Assembly (NCBI RefSeq): GCF_013523055.1
Contig: NZ_JAAMQM010000033.1
Span: 1-51,004, forward strand
Direction: 5' to 3'
Origin: Pseudomonas capeferrum
GTDB taxonomy: Bacteria > Pseudomonadota > Gammaproteobacteria > Pseudomonadales > Pseudomonadaceae
Length of the DNA: 51,004 bases
In this document: piece after piece, positions 32,796-42,091 of the stretch
How positions within the stretch are numbered: position 1 is the stretch's first letter
Layout: the number at the start of each line of letters is the position of its first letter
Notes under the pieces: model-generated
What the model was told of the DNA's origin: nothing
The model's database searches: none
Seen by the model: only the letters and a program-made list of their open reading frames with translations
Made by a program: the position numbers and the translations under genes

Positions 32796-33226
32796 CAGGG
32801 CGTCCCCTGGGCCGCCTCGACGGTGGTCATGCGCAACTGGCTGAAGCCGAGCTTGCCGGCGGCATCCATCGCGGTGACCACTGCCTGGTGCGGCGTCTTG
32901 CCATCGGCGCTGATCGAAAGCGGTAGCGTGGTGTCACCGCCGGATTCTCGCTGCAACGCCTCGGTGAGGGTCGCCAGGTCGCTCTTGGGCAGCAGGTGGT
33001 CATTCACAGAATACACGCCTTCGGCGCTGATGGTGACGTCCAGGCGCTTGCCCTGCTCCGGCTCGGCCGCGGTAGCGCTGGCGGCCTCCGGCAGCTCGAC
33101 ACGCAGTTGCGTTTCGCGGGTGAAGGTGGTGGTGACCACGAAGAACAACAGCAGGATGAACACCACGTCGATCAGCGAGGCCAGGTTGATGTCCACGGTC
33201 TCCCGTGGTTTGCGCCGAAATTTCAC
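32795..33226 (-). CDS. exbD: ExbD/TolR-type proton channel component
   Basis: A 143-residue inner-membrane protein with one membrane segment (about 15-35) that holds the functional aspartate in NLASLIDVVFILLLFF, and a periplasmic domain. It works with ExbB-type proteins to use the proton gradient. The start is GTG, overlapping the exbB stop (GTGA). No tonB lies beside it. Gene context with lpxK is the same as the E. coli msbA-lpxK neighbourhood in position but not in content: msbA is not seen here. Confidence 0.9.
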   Translation of the reverse strand: MKFRRKPRETVDINLASLIDVVFILLLFFVVTTTFTRETQLRVELPEAASATAAEPEQGKRLDVTISAEGVYSVNDHLLPKSDLATLTEALQRESGGDTTLPLSISADGKTPHQAVVTAMDAAGKLGFSQLRMTTVEAAQGTP

Positions 33227-33858
33227 GCCTTGTCTCCGGCCACTTCGACTTCGCGATCGCCCTGCACGACCTCGACCAGCTTGATCGCCTCCTGCTCCAT
33301 GCCGACCACCAACTCGTCGATGCGTCGCTGCAGGAAACGATGGAAGAATACCGCCGGGATACCGACCATCAGGCCGGCAGCGGTGGTTATCAGGGCCTTG
33401 GATATGCCCCCGGCAAGCACCGCGGCGTTTGCGGTCATCTGCGTACCCATGAAGGCACTGAAGATATCGATCATGCCCAGCACGGTCCCCAGCAGACCGA
33501 GCAACGGCGCCATGGCGGCAATGGTGCCAAGCGCATTGATGTAGCGCTCCAGCTCATGGATGACACGGGCCGCCGCCTCTTCGATGCACTCCTTCATGAT
33601 CTCGCGGCCATGGCGCGAATTGGCCAGGCCCGCGGCGAGGATCTCGCCCAATGGCGAATCCGCGCGCAACTCCTTGAGCTTGTCACTGGTGAGCTGCTTG
33701 TCCTTGATCCACATCCACACCTGGCCCAGCAGGTGGGGCGGGGTCACGCGACTGGCACGCAAGGTCCACAAACGCTCTGCGACGATCGCCATGGCGGCGA
33801 TGGAGCTCAGAATGATCGGCAGCATCATCCAGCCACCGGACTTGACCAACTCCCACAC
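33223..33858 (-). CDS. exbB: ExbB/TolQ-type proton channel component
   Basis: A polytopic inner-membrane protein with three membrane segments: about residues 10-28, 110-135 and 155-180 (NALGTIAAMAPLLGLLGTVLGMI and AGGISKALITTAAGLMVGIPAVFF hold the family residues). The start is placed at GTG 33858, giving MWELVKSGGWMM and 211 residues, because GAGGGG then lies nine bases away; the ATG at 33867 would touch the same ribosome site and the ATG at 33897 overlaps the comEC end. It is coupled to exbD and lies 32 bases after comEC. Confidence 0.88.
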   Translation of the reverse strand: MWELVKSGGWMMLPIILSSIAAMAIVAERLWTLRASRVTPPHLLGQVWMWIKDKQLTSDKLKELRADSPLGEILAAGLANSRHGREIMKECIEEAAARVIHELERYINALGTIAAMAPLLGLLGTVLGMIDIFSAFMGTQMTANAAVLAGGISKALITTAAGLMVGIPAVFFHRFLQRRIDELVVGMEQEAIKLVEVVQGDREVEVAGDKA

Positions 33859-33890
33859 AGTAGACATCCCCTCGGAAAAAGTCCGCCACT

Positions 33891-36149
33891 CTACCATAGG
33901 AGCGAGAGGGGCTCATCAGCCAGAGGTCGTCGACCGGGCTCGCGCCAGAACCGACGCTGGGTACGTTGGCCAAGGACCTCGCTCTGGGCTCCCAGCTGAA
34001 GGCGCAGGGCACCGTGCAAGGCCGTGTCATGGATTTCCAGGTTCGCGCGCCTGTAACGGTCGATGACCTCGGCATGCGGATGGCCGAAGGTGTTGTAACG
34101 TCCCCGCGAAATCAGCACGCCCCGAGGCGCGGTGGCAGCCATGAAAAGCTCGCTGGACGATGTTCGGCTGCCATGATGGGGCGCCTGCAGCCAATCGATG
34201 CCAGGGTCGAGGGTGTCAGCGAGCCATGCACGCTCGGCCCCCGCTTCCATGTCGCCCGCCAGCAGCAGCCGCTCGCCCCGCGCCTCGACCAGCAGCACGC
34301 AAGAGCGCTCATTGCTGGTTGGCGCATCGGACCAGCGCCATAGCGAGAACTCCACGCCATCCCAGCGCCAGCGCTCTCCACTGGTACAAGGCTGCGCCCG
34401 CATGTCGGGCGGCAGCGCCGACGCCTCGCCCGCCAGCACCCGTGTGGTCGGCAGGCCCCGCTGGACGGCCCCTGCTCCGCCTGCGTGGTCGGCATGCGCA
34501 TGGCTGATCAGCATCACATCCAGCCGGCGCACGCCGAGTTTGCGCAAGCTAGGCAGCACCACGCTCTCGCCCAGGTCCACCTCGCCCTGCGCCGGCCCGG
34601 CATCGTAAAGCAAGGTGTGGTGGCGAGTACGCAGCAGGACGGCCAGGCCTTGGCCGACGTCCAGTTGCCAGATCTGCGCCTGACCCTCTGGCACGTGCTC
34701 CCGAGGTGCCCAGAGCGCCAGCAGCATGACTGCCCCGGGTACACGCAAGGGCATGCCTCGCGGCAGCAGCACCAGCAGCGTCCCCAGCGAGACCAGGCAC
34801 CAGGCCCAGATCGGCAGTTGTTCGGGCACCCAGGCCGGATATCCATCGGCGACCCACGACAATACCTGGAACAGCCCATCCAGCAAGCCGCCGGCCAGCC
34901 ACAGCAGCGGTGCCCCGAGCATGGGCAGCGGTAACAGGAGTGTGCCTAGCAACGCCAGGGGCAGCACCAAAAGGCTGATCCAGGGCACGGCCAGGAGATT
35001 GGCCAAAGGCGCCGTCAGGCTGATGGGCAGGCCGAGCGCCAGCAGCAGCGGCAGGAGACCGACGGCGATGACGCATTGGGCGCGAGTCCAGGCTTGCCAG
35101 GGGCGCCAGCCACCTAGGCGGCCGGAGAAGGTGTAGACGAGGATGGCCACGGCGGCGAACGATAACCAGAACCCTGGCAGCAGACTCGCCAGAGGCGCGG
35201 CAAGGAGGATACCCACAAGCGCCAAGAGCAAGGGGAAGGTCGCCCCCAGGTGGCGAAAGCGCAGGCGCCAGAGCAGCACCACCGCCAGCATCAGGCAGGC
35301 GCGCTGGACCGGCACCTCGAACCCCGCCAGCAGTCCATAGGCCAGTGCCGACCCCATCGCCAGACCGCACGCCCAGGGTAGCCAGGGCAGTTTTCGTGGC
35401 CATGCTCCTAACCGAGCCGCGCCAGCGATCAAGGCGTATACCAGGCCCGCCAGCAACCCAATGTGCTGTCCCGAGATCACCAGCAGGTGGACCGTGCCCG
35501 TCGCTTGCAAGGTTCGCCAGTCCCGATCCGGCAAGCCGCCCCCATCGCCCAGCACCAAGGCAGCCAACGCCGTTTCGCGGCCCTGGGCATCGACAGCCAG
35601 CACGCGCTGGCGGATGGCGTCGCGCCAGGCGGCACTTGCCGGCTCCAGCAAGATGCCGGCCTTGACCGTACCGGTCCCGCCCGTGCGCCGCGCCAGCAAG
35701 GTGGCTTCGCGATCGGGGCCATGGGGGTTGAGCAAGCCATGCGGGCGCCTGAGAATGACTGCCAGGCGCCAGCGTTCGCCGCTGTTCACCTGCGGTCCGT
35801 CGAACCAGCTCAGTTGCAGGCGCGTGGGCAACCGCGCCCGTCGCGACGTGGCCTCCTCGAGTTCGAAGCGTATCGAGCGAGTTCCCTGGGTCGGCAGACC
35901 CACTACCCTGCCCTCCAGCCACAAGGTCCGGCCATCCAGCTCCGGGGCCAGGCGGTCATCCAATGCGGCCTGGGCAACCCAGCAGGCCCAGCTCAATCCG
36001 AGCAGGAAGCAGCCCAGGGGCCAGACCCGACTGCGCAGGCTGGCGAGTCCAAGCACGGCCATCAGGGCGAGCCATCCGACCGATGGCAAGGCAGACAGAA
36101 AACGCAGGCTGAGCAGCCCGAGTGCGAGCGCGAACATCCCTGTGCGCAT
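33891..36149 (-). CDS. comEC: ComEC/Rec2 DNA-uptake channel protein
   Basis: A 752-residue inner-membrane protein predicted to pass single-stranded DNA into the cytoplasm. It has the expected three parts: an N-terminal DUF4131/OB-like domain (to about residue 170), a central competence domain of many membrane helices (GTVHLLVISGQHIGLLAGLVYAL is the signature), and a C-terminal metallo-beta-lactamase-like domain (about 500-740) with LDVGQGLAVLL, SHAHADHAGG, LAGDME and QAPHHGSR. ATG 36149 has GGAG at good spacing. It is intact. Confidence 0.95.
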   Translation of the reverse strand: MRTGMFALALGLLSLRFLSALPSVGWLALMAVLGLASLRSRVWPLGCFLLGLSWACWVAQAALDDRLAPELDGRTLWLEGRVVGLPTQGTRSIRFELEEATSRRARLPTRLQLSWFDGPQVNSGERWRLAVILRRPHGLLNPHGPDREATLLARRTGGTGTVKAGILLEPASAAWRDAIRQRVLAVDAQGRETALAALVLGDGGGLPDRDWRTLQATGTVHLLVISGQHIGLLAGLVYALIAGAARLGAWPRKLPWLPWACGLAMGSALAYGLLAGFEVPVQRACLMLAVVLLWRLRFRHLGATFPLLLALVGILLAAPLASLLPGFWLSFAAVAILVYTFSGRLGGWRPWQAWTRAQCVIAVGLLPLLLALGLPISLTAPLANLLAVPWISLLVLPLALLGTLLLPLPMLGAPLLWLAGGLLDGLFQVLSWVADGYPAWVPEQLPIWAWCLVSLGTLLVLLPRGMPLRVPGAVMLLALWAPREHVPEGQAQIWQLDVGQGLAVLLRTRHHTLLYDAGPAQGEVDLGESVVLPSLRKLGVRRLDVMLISHAHADHAGGAGAVQRGLPTTRVLAGEASALPPDMRAQPCTSGERWRWDGVEFSLWRWSDAPTSNERSCVLLVEARGERLLLAGDMEAGAERAWLADTLDPGIDWLQAPHHGSRTSSSELFMAATAPRGVLISRGRYNTFGHPHAEVIDRYRRANLEIHDTALHGALRLQLGAQSEVLGQRTQRRFWREPGRRPLADEPLSLLW

Positions 36150-36293
36150 GGTTCCAGGCTCCAGAAGAAAAACATCCTCCTGAGGCATAGCCCACGCACG
36201 TGGGTTGCTCACTCAACAATTGTCACAAAGTCTGAACAAGGTATTCAGGGGAATAAAGGCATACTGAGGGCCTTCATCCCGCCGAGGCCTGAC

Positions 36294-36917
36294 ATGCCGC
36301 GCCGACTTTTCAAACGCTACATGCCGGATCCGACCAGCATCAGGGAACACAAATCCTTACGCTTTCTCGGCCGATTGCTGCATGACCCTAACCTCTGGCA
36401 CCTTAATCGCCACTCCGTGGCGCGGGCCATGGCCGTGGGGCTGTTCGCCGCGTTCATTCCGATCCCCATGCAGATGCTGCTCGCCGCCTGCCTGGCCATC
36501 CTGGTACGCGGCAACATGCCGATCTCGGTCAGCCTGGTCTGGCTGACCAACCCGATCACCATGCCGCCGGTGTTCTTCGCAACCTACATGACCGGTGCCT
36601 GGCTAATGCAGGTTCCGCCGCGCACCCTGCCCGAATCGCTGACCTTCGAGTGGATCACCGATCAGCTCTCCACGCTCTGGCAACCCTTCCTGCTGGGCTC
36701 GATCGTCTGCGGCGTGGTGCTCGGTGCCCTCGCCTACTGCCTGACCATGCTTTACTGGCGCTGGTGGGTAGGTCGGCAGTGGCGCCGTCGTCGGCAGCGA
36801 TCAGCTGCGCATGCCGCGTCCGCTGACCAGCAGGCGCACGCACAGGGTGTAGAGCACGGCAGTGGCCACCAGCATGAAGGTAATCGCCGTGCCGATACGG
36901 ATATCCGAAACCCCTAG
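36294..36917 (+). CDS. DUF2062 membrane protein
   Basis: A 207-residue inner-membrane protein with DUF2062 features: RAMAVGLFAAFIPIPMQMLLAACLAIL, the NPITMPPVFFATYMTG motif, and a last membrane segment around FLLGSIVCGVVLGALAYCLTML. The start has GAGG seven bases before. Function unknown. The last 39 residues are antisense to the last 39 codons of the converging ABC permease (117-base overlap) and are low in complexity (His, Gln, Ala), so they probably contribute little. Confidence 0.88.
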   Translation: MPRRLFKRYMPDPTSIREHKSLRFLGRLLHDPNLWHLNRHSVARAMAVGLFAAFIPIPMQMLLAACLAILVRGNMPISVSLVWLTNPITMPPVFFATYMTGAWLMQVPPRTLPESLTFEWITDQLSTLWQPFLLGSIVCGVVLGALAYCLTMLYWRWWVGRQWRRRRQRSAAHAASADQQAHAQGVEHGSGHQHEGNRRADTDIRNP

Positions 36918-37580
36918 GATGCCGTAGCGGAACGAATTGACCATATGCAGCACCGGGTTGGCCAACGACACCATTTGCCAGAACGGCGGCAACAGGGTGA
37001 TCGAATAGAACACGCCGCCCAGGTAGGTCAGTGGCGTCAGGACGAAGGTCGGGACGATCGAGATATCGTCGAAGTTGCGGGCGAACACCGCATTGAGGAA
37101 GCCCAGCAACGAGAAGATCGTTGCCGTCAGCAAGACCACCACGACGGTCACGCCCAGGTGGTGGATCTGCAGCTTGGTGAAGAACATCGACAGCAGGGTC
37201 ACGATCACCCCCACTGCCAGCCCACGCAGCACGCCGCCGAGGGCATAGCCGACCAGAATGGTATGCGGCGAGACCGGCGACACCATCAGTTCTTCGATCG
37301 AGCGCTGGAACTTGCTGCCGAAGAAGCTCGATACCACGTTGCCGTAGGAGTTGGTGATCACCGACATCATGATCAACCCTGGCACGATGTACTCCATGTA
37401 GGTGAAGCCGCCCATGTCGCCGATCTGCCGACCGATCAGATTGCCGAAGATCACGAAGTACAGGACCATGGTGATCGCCGGCGGCAGCAGGGTCTGTGGC
37501 CAGATCCGCAGGAAGCGTCGGACTTCGCGGTAGACGATGGTATTGAGGGCGACCCAGTTGGTCTGCAGTTCCACACTCAT
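36801..37580 (-). CDS. ABC-2 type permease (YadH-like)
   Basis: A 259-residue membrane component of a two-gene exporter, with six predicted membrane segments. GGFTYMEYIVPGLIMMSVITNSY and RSIEELMVSPVSPHTILVGYALGG are the conserved ABC-2 segments. It resembles YadH of E. coli. It overlaps the ATPase gene by ATGA. The transported substrate is unknown. Confidence 0.93.
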   Translation of the reverse strand: MSVELQTNWVALNTIVYREVRRFLRIWPQTLLPPAITMVLYFVIFGNLIGRQIGDMGGFTYMEYIVPGLIMMSVITNSYGNVVSSFFGSKFQRSIEELMVSPVSPHTILVGYALGGVLRGLAVGVIVTLLSMFFTKLQIHHLGVTVVVVLLTATIFSLLGFLNAVFARNFDDISIVPTFVLTPLTYLGGVFYSITLLPPFWQMVSLANPVLHMVNSFRYGILGVSDIRIGTAITFMLVATAVLYTLCVRLLVSGRGMRS

Positions 37581-38509
37581 ACGGCCACCTTGGCCAGGTT
37601 CTTTTCCACCAGGGACACGAACAACTCCTCGAGACGGTTGGTCTTGTTACGCAGGCTCAGGACCTCAATGTTCTGCAGCGCGAGCTGGCCGAACAGCGCG
37701 GTGATACCGATATCCTTGTCCACTTGCACTTCCAGGCTGTGCGGGTTGATCAACCGACACGGGTAACCGGCCAGGGCCGGCGCCTGAGCCAGGTCCCCCT
37801 TGATGTCGAGCACGAAGGTCTCGACGTGCAGCTTGCCCAGCAGCTTGCGCATGCTGGTGTTCTCGACGATGGTGCCATGGTCGATGATGCCGATGTGACG
37901 GCACAGCTGCTCGGCCTCTTCCAGGTAGTGAGTGGTCAGGATGATGGTGATGCCTTTCTGGTTCAGCTCGGTGAGAAAGCTCCACATCGAGCGGCGCAGT
38001 TCGATGTCCACCCCGGCCGTAGGCTCATCGAGGATCAGCAGGCGCGGTTCATGGATCAGCGCACGAGCGATCATCAGGCGCCGCTTCATGCCGCCCGACA
38101 GCTCGCGGGACGGCACGTCGCGCTTGTCCCACAGACCGAGCTGGGTCAGGTACTGCTCGGCGCGGGCCTTGGCCAGTTTCGGCGGGATGCCGTAATAGCC
38201 GGCCTGGGTCACGACGATGTCGAAGGTCTTCTCGAACTGGTTGAAGTTGAATTCCTGGGGCACCACGCCGATGCTGCGCTTGAGCGCGGACGGCTCGCGG
38301 TCCAGGTCGTGACCGAAGACATTCACCGTGCCGCTGGTCTTGTTGACCAGGGTCGAGAGGATGCCGATGGTCGTGGATTTACCGGCGCCGTTGGGGCCGA
38401 GCAAAGCGAAGAAGTCACCTTCGGCCACTTCCAGATCGATGCCTTTGAGGGCCTGGAAACCGTTGCCGTAGATCTTGGTGAGCTGTCGGATGGACAGGGC
38501 AGAACTCAT
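37577..38509 (-). CDS. ABC transporter ATP-binding protein (YadG-like)
   Basis: A 310-residue ATPase: Walker A GPNGAGKS (38-45), Q-loop VVPQEFNFN, signature LSGGMKRR (about 139-146), Walker B LLILDEPTAGVD and switch histidine TTHYLEEAE. The C-terminal ~90 residues form an extra domain seen in drug/polysaccharide exporters. The start MSSALSIRQL is placed at 38509 rather than 38545. It pairs with the downstream YadH-like permease. Confidence 0.94.
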   Translation of the reverse strand: MSSALSIRQLTKIYGNGFQALKGIDLEVAEGDFFALLGPNGAGKSTTIGILSTLVNKTSGTVNVFGHDLDREPSALKRSIGVVPQEFNFNQFEKTFDIVVTQAGYYGIPPKLAKARAEQYLTQLGLWDKRDVPSRELSGGMKRRLMIARALIHEPRLLILDEPTAGVDIELRRSMWSFLTELNQKGITIILTTHYLEEAEQLCRHIGIIDHGTIVENTSMRKLLGKLHVETFVLDIKGDLAQAPALAGYPCRLINPHSLEVQVDKDIGITALFGQLALQNIEVLSLRNKTNRLEELFVSLVEKNLAKVAV

Positions 38510-38663
38510 AGCGGATCGCGTACCGTGGAAAGGGGTTCGGAACACGCCAGGTCAGAGGGCTGGCGCAGTGAGTACGGCCATGGTGCAAGGCCAGGCCGCA
38601 CAAGTACAGTCGTGCGTATCGATAGTGACTATCGAAGTGGCCGTTGTGTTCAGGCCGATTGGC

Positions 38664-39287
38664 TCAGGTCAGCGCGGTCATTACCGCCGCCTGGTAGGCC
38701 GGGCGAGCCGCGAGTCGCTCGTACCAGGCACGCAGATGATGCATGTCGGGCCTCTCGATGGGCATTTCAAACCAGGCATAGGCAAAGCAGCCCAACGGAA
38801 TGTCACCCATGCCGACGTCATCGCCCGACAGATAGGGTTGGCGTGCCAGGGTCTGGTCGGCCATCGACAGCAATTGGGCAACGGCCTTGTGCGCAGCGTT
38901 GATCGCCACCCAGTCCTGCTGCTCCGGCGGAGTGCGCAGAATGCCCCAGAACAATGGACGGAACACCGGCGCCAGGGCCGAGGTGGTCCAGTCCATCCAT
39001 TTTTCCGCCTGGGCGCGCTGGCGTGCGTCGTCCGGATACCAGCCGGCTTCATGTCCGTACTGGGCGCACAGGTAACGCACGATAGTGTTGGATTCCCATA
39101 GCACGAAGTCGCCGTCTTCCAACAGCGGCACCAGGCCATTGGGATTGCGCGCCCGATAATCCGGTTCGTCGACCAGGCCGAAGGCGCCGCCAGCGTCGAT
39201 CGACTGATAGTCCAGCCCCAGCTCCTGCGCGCACCAGAGTGCCTTGCGCACGTTGCTCGAATTCTTCCTGCCCCAGATCTTCAGCAT
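38664..39287 (-). CDS. Glutathione S-transferase family protein
   Basis: A 207-residue GST with thioredoxin-like N-domain (about 1-80) and helical C-domain. WGRKNSSNVRKALWCAQELG is the GstB-like motif with a serine pair where glutathione binds; NPNGLVPLLEDGDFVLWESNTIVRYL completes the G-site. AGGA precedes ATG 39287. Substrate unknown. Confidence 0.93.
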   Translation of the reverse strand: MLKIWGRKNSSNVRKALWCAQELGLDYQSIDAGGAFGLVDEPDYRARNPNGLVPLLEDGDFVLWESNTIVRYLCAQYGHEAGWYPDDARQRAQAEKWMDWTTSALAPVFRPLFWGILRTPPEQQDWVAINAAHKAVAQLLSMADQTLARQPYLSGDDVGMGDIPLGCFAYAWFEMPIERPDMHHLRAWYERLAARPAYQAAVMTALT

Positions 39288-39344
39288 GACGACGTCCTCA
39301 TGAGTGCGAGCGTGGGAGTTTACTCCAGAGCATCGTGGCATGTA

Positions 39345-39472
39345 CCGGCCTCTTCGCGGGGCAAGCCCGCTCCCACCGAGTGCGATGTACGCCTTGTAAA
39401 CTGGGTACAGCACCGATTCTACTGGTTTACACGCCAACCGGTGGGAGCCGGCTTGTCCCGCGAAGAGGCTGG
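39345..39472. repeat. REP inverted pair between GST gene and fadE
   Basis: The 332-base interval 39288-39619 contains a full REP element at 39345-39377 and an inverted partner at 39438-39472 with the same core (CTTCGCGGGGCAAGCC and GGCTTGTCCCGCGAAG). Both ends match well. The rest of the interval shows no gene; a good ribosome site (GGAGG) precedes fadE. Confidence 0.85.
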
Positions 39473-39619
39473 TACGGACAGCAAGGAAACATACTCTGAC
39501 AACCCCCCGGCGAACTCCTGCTGCCGAGCCCTGTCACTCAACAGACGAGGCCGTCCGGCGATGACCACCCAAGCTCTGGTTGGCGGCAAGGCGCCCACGC
39601 TGTCCACGGAGGATGAATC

Positions 39620-42067
39620 ATGTTGCTGTTGTGGTTGATAGTTCTGGTGATCGGTGCAGCCTGGCTGGCGCACCGACGTATGGCGGCCCTGACGGCGCTG
39701 GGCATCATCGCCGGGTACGTGCTGCTGATGGGTATCTTCAGCCATGCACCGGGCTGGTTGCTGGTCATCCTCTGGGGGCTGCTGGCAGCGGCGGCGGCCT
39801 TCCTGCTGTTGCCTGAGTGGCGCCGCAAGGTCTTCACCGCGCCGATGTTCAGCTGGTTCCAGCGAACCCTGCCGCCCATGTCGCAGACCGAGCGCGAGGC
39901 CATCGATGCAGGCACCGTATGGTGGGACGGCGAACTGTTCAGTGGCCGACCGAACTGGGACACCTTGCTCGGCTATCCCGCCGCAAGGCTGACCGAAGAG
40001 GAGCAGGCGTTCATCGATGGCCCGACCGAAGCGCTCTGCGCCATGGTCAGCGACTGGCAGATCGGCCAGGACATGGACCTGCCACCCGCGGCTTGGACGC
40101 ACATCAAGGAACATGGCTTCTTTGCCCTGATCATCCCCAAGGAATACGGCGGCAAGGGCTTCTCGGCCTACGCTCACTCGCAGGTGGCCATGAAGCTGGC
40201 GACCCGCAGCGGTGATCTGGCCTCTACCGTCATGGTGCCCAACTCGCTAGGCCCGGCCGAGCTGTTGCTGCACTACGGCACCGGTGAGCAGCGCAATCAC
40301 TACCTGCCACGCCTGGCACGCGGCGACGAGATTCCCTGTTTCGCCCTTACTGGCCCGCTGGCCGGTTCCGATGCCGGCGCGATGCCCGATACCGGAGTGA
40401 TCTGCAAGGGCCAATGGCAGGGCGAAGAGGTCATCGGCCTGCGCCTGAACTGGGAAAAGCGCTACATCACGCTCGGCCCCGTGGCCACGCTGTTGGGTCT
40501 GGCATTCAAGGCCTATGACCCTGACCATCTGCTCGGCGAGCAGGAAGCGCTCGGCATCAGTCTGGCATTGATCCCCACCGACACGCCCGGCGTGGAAATC
40601 GGCCAGCGCCACCTGCCCCTGGGCGCAGCCTTCATGAACGGCCCCAACAGCGGCAAGGACGTCTTCATCCCGCTGGACTACCTCATCGGCGGCCAGAAGA
40701 TGCTCGGCAAGGGCTGGATGATGCTGATGAACTGCCTGTCGGTGGGCCGCTCGATCTCGTTGCCTGCCGTGGGCACCGGCGCCGCCAAGTACACCAGCCT
40801 GGTGACCGGGCAGTACGCGCGTATCCGTGAGCAGTTCAACGTCCCTCTCGCGGCCTTCGAAGGTATCCAGGAATCGCTGGCACGCATCGGCGGCAATGCC
40901 TGGCTGATGGACAGCGCCCGCCTGCTCACCGCGCAGGCCGTGGACCTGGGAGAAAAGCCCTCGGTGCTGTCGGCGATCCTCAAGTACCACCTGACCGAGC
41001 GCGGTCGCGAATGCATCCAGCACGCGATGGACGTGCACGGCGGCAAGGGCATCATCATGGGCCCGAACAATTACCTGGGACGCAACTGGCAGGGCGCGCC
41101 GATCTTCATCACCGTGGAAGGGGCCAACATTCTTTCGCGCAACCTGATGATTTTCGGTCAGGGAGCCATTCGCTGCCATCCGTTCGTGCTCAAGGAGATG
41201 GCCCTGGCCGGGCGTGAAGACCGCGCTCAGGCGCTGGTGGAATTCGACCAGCTGCTGCTCAAGCATATCGGTTTCGCCGTGGGCAACGCCGCCAGCACCC
41301 TGGTGCTCGGCCTGGGGCTCGGGCGTCTGGAAAAAGTGCCGGGCGATGCCTTGAGCCAGAGCTACTTCCATGCACTCGACCGCCAGGCGGCAGCGTTCGC
41401 GCTGCTGGCGGACCTGAGCATGATGCTGCTGGGAGGCGCGCTCAAGCGTCGCGAGCGCCTTTCGGCGCGTCTGGGCGATGTATTGAGCTACCTGTACCTC
41501 TCCTCGGCGGCGCTCAAGCGCTACCACGACCTGGGTTCGCCTGAACACATGCGCCCGCTGCTGCGCTGGGCCCTGGAAGAGAGCCTGGGCCAGGCGGAAA
41601 AGGCTATGGACCGCCTGCTCGACAACTTCCCCAACCGCTTTGTCGGCTGCGCGCTGCGGGTGCTGGTATTCCCCTTCGGCCGCCGTCACACCGGGCCAAG
41701 CGACGAGTTGGATGCCGAAGTGGCGGAACTAATTGGCCGCACGAAAGGCGATCCTGCGCTGGAGGAGTTGCTCGCGGGATGTTTCAGGCCGCAAGCCGAA
41801 GGCGATCCGGTGGCGGCCTTGCAACAGGCAAGCGACTTGCTGGACGAAGCCGCGCCGCTGCACAAGGCACTGCACCAGGCCATCAAGGAGGGCAAGGTGC
41901 GACCAGCCGCAGGGCAGTCGGCGGTTGATGCAGCCGTGGAAAGTGGCGTGCTACAGCCAGGTGAGGGTCAGCGCCTGCATGCGGCCGAGCAGGCACGTCG
42001 CGTGGTGATCGATGTGGATGCATTCGACAAGGAGCAGTTGCTGCTGGAGCAGGGCAAGGTGCGCTGA
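39620..42067 (+). CDS. fadE: Acyl-CoA dehydrogenase FadE
   Basis: First step of fatty-acid beta-oxidation, FAD-linked. The 815 residues match the large FadE type (E. coli 814): two or three N-terminal hydrophobic stretches (about 1-60), the acyl-CoA dehydrogenase core (about 110-480) with FALTGPLAGSDAGAMPD and HAMDVHGGKGIIMG, and the long C-terminal DUF1974 part beginning around VEGANILSRNLMIFGQGAIRCHP. GGAGG precedes ATG. Confidence 0.95.
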   Translation: MLLLWLIVLVIGAAWLAHRRMAALTALGIIAGYVLLMGIFSHAPGWLLVILWGLLAAAAAFLLLPEWRRKVFTAPMFSWFQRTLPPMSQTEREAIDAGTVWWDGELFSGRPNWDTLLGYPAARLTEEEQAFIDGPTEALCAMVSDWQIGQDMDLPPAAWTHIKEHGFFALIIPKEYGGKGFSAYAHSQVAMKLATRSGDLASTVMVPNSLGPAELLLHYGTGEQRNHYLPRLARGDEIPCFALTGPLAGSDAGAMPDTGVICKGQWQGEEVIGLRLNWEKRYITLGPVATLLGLAFKAYDPDHLLGEQEALGISLALIPTDTPGVEIGQRHLPLGAAFMNGPNSGKDVFIPLDYLIGGQKMLGKGWMMLMNCLSVGRSISLPAVGTGAAKYTSLVTGQYARIREQFNVPLAAFEGIQESLARIGGNAWLMDSARLLTAQAVDLGEKPSVLSAILKYHLTERGRECIQHAMDVHGGKGIIMGPNNYLGRNWQGAPIFITVEGANILSRNLMIFGQGAIRCHPFVLKEMALAGREDRAQALVEFDQLLLKHIGFAVGNAASTLVLGLGLGRLEKVPGDALSQSYFHALDRQAAAFALLADLSMMLLGGALKRRERLSARLGDVLSYLYLSSAALKRYHDLGSPEHMRPLLRWALEESLGQAEKAMDRLLDNFPNRFVGCALRVLVFPFGRRHTGPSDELDAEVAELIGRTKGDPALEELLAGCFRPQAEGDPVAALQQASDLLDEAAPLHKALHQAIKEGKVRPAAGQSAVDAAVESGVLQPGEGQRLHAAEQARRVVIDVDAFDKEQLLLEQGKVR

Positions 42068-42091
42068 CACAAGGGGCCGCTTCACGGCCCA

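Noticed and set aside
34549..35922. 457-codon open frame overlapping comEC on the same strand
   Set aside because: It is a +1 shadow of comEC with no family motif, whereas the comEC frame carries all three domains.
35463..36293. Upstream extension of the DUF2062 gene by 277 codons
   Set aside because: It runs antisense through comEC; the ATG at 36294 has a ribosome site and begins the family domain.
40247..41689. 480-codon minus-strand frame opposite fadE
   Set aside because: Antisense of a well-supported gene; composition rich in His, Gln and Ala, typical of such shadows.
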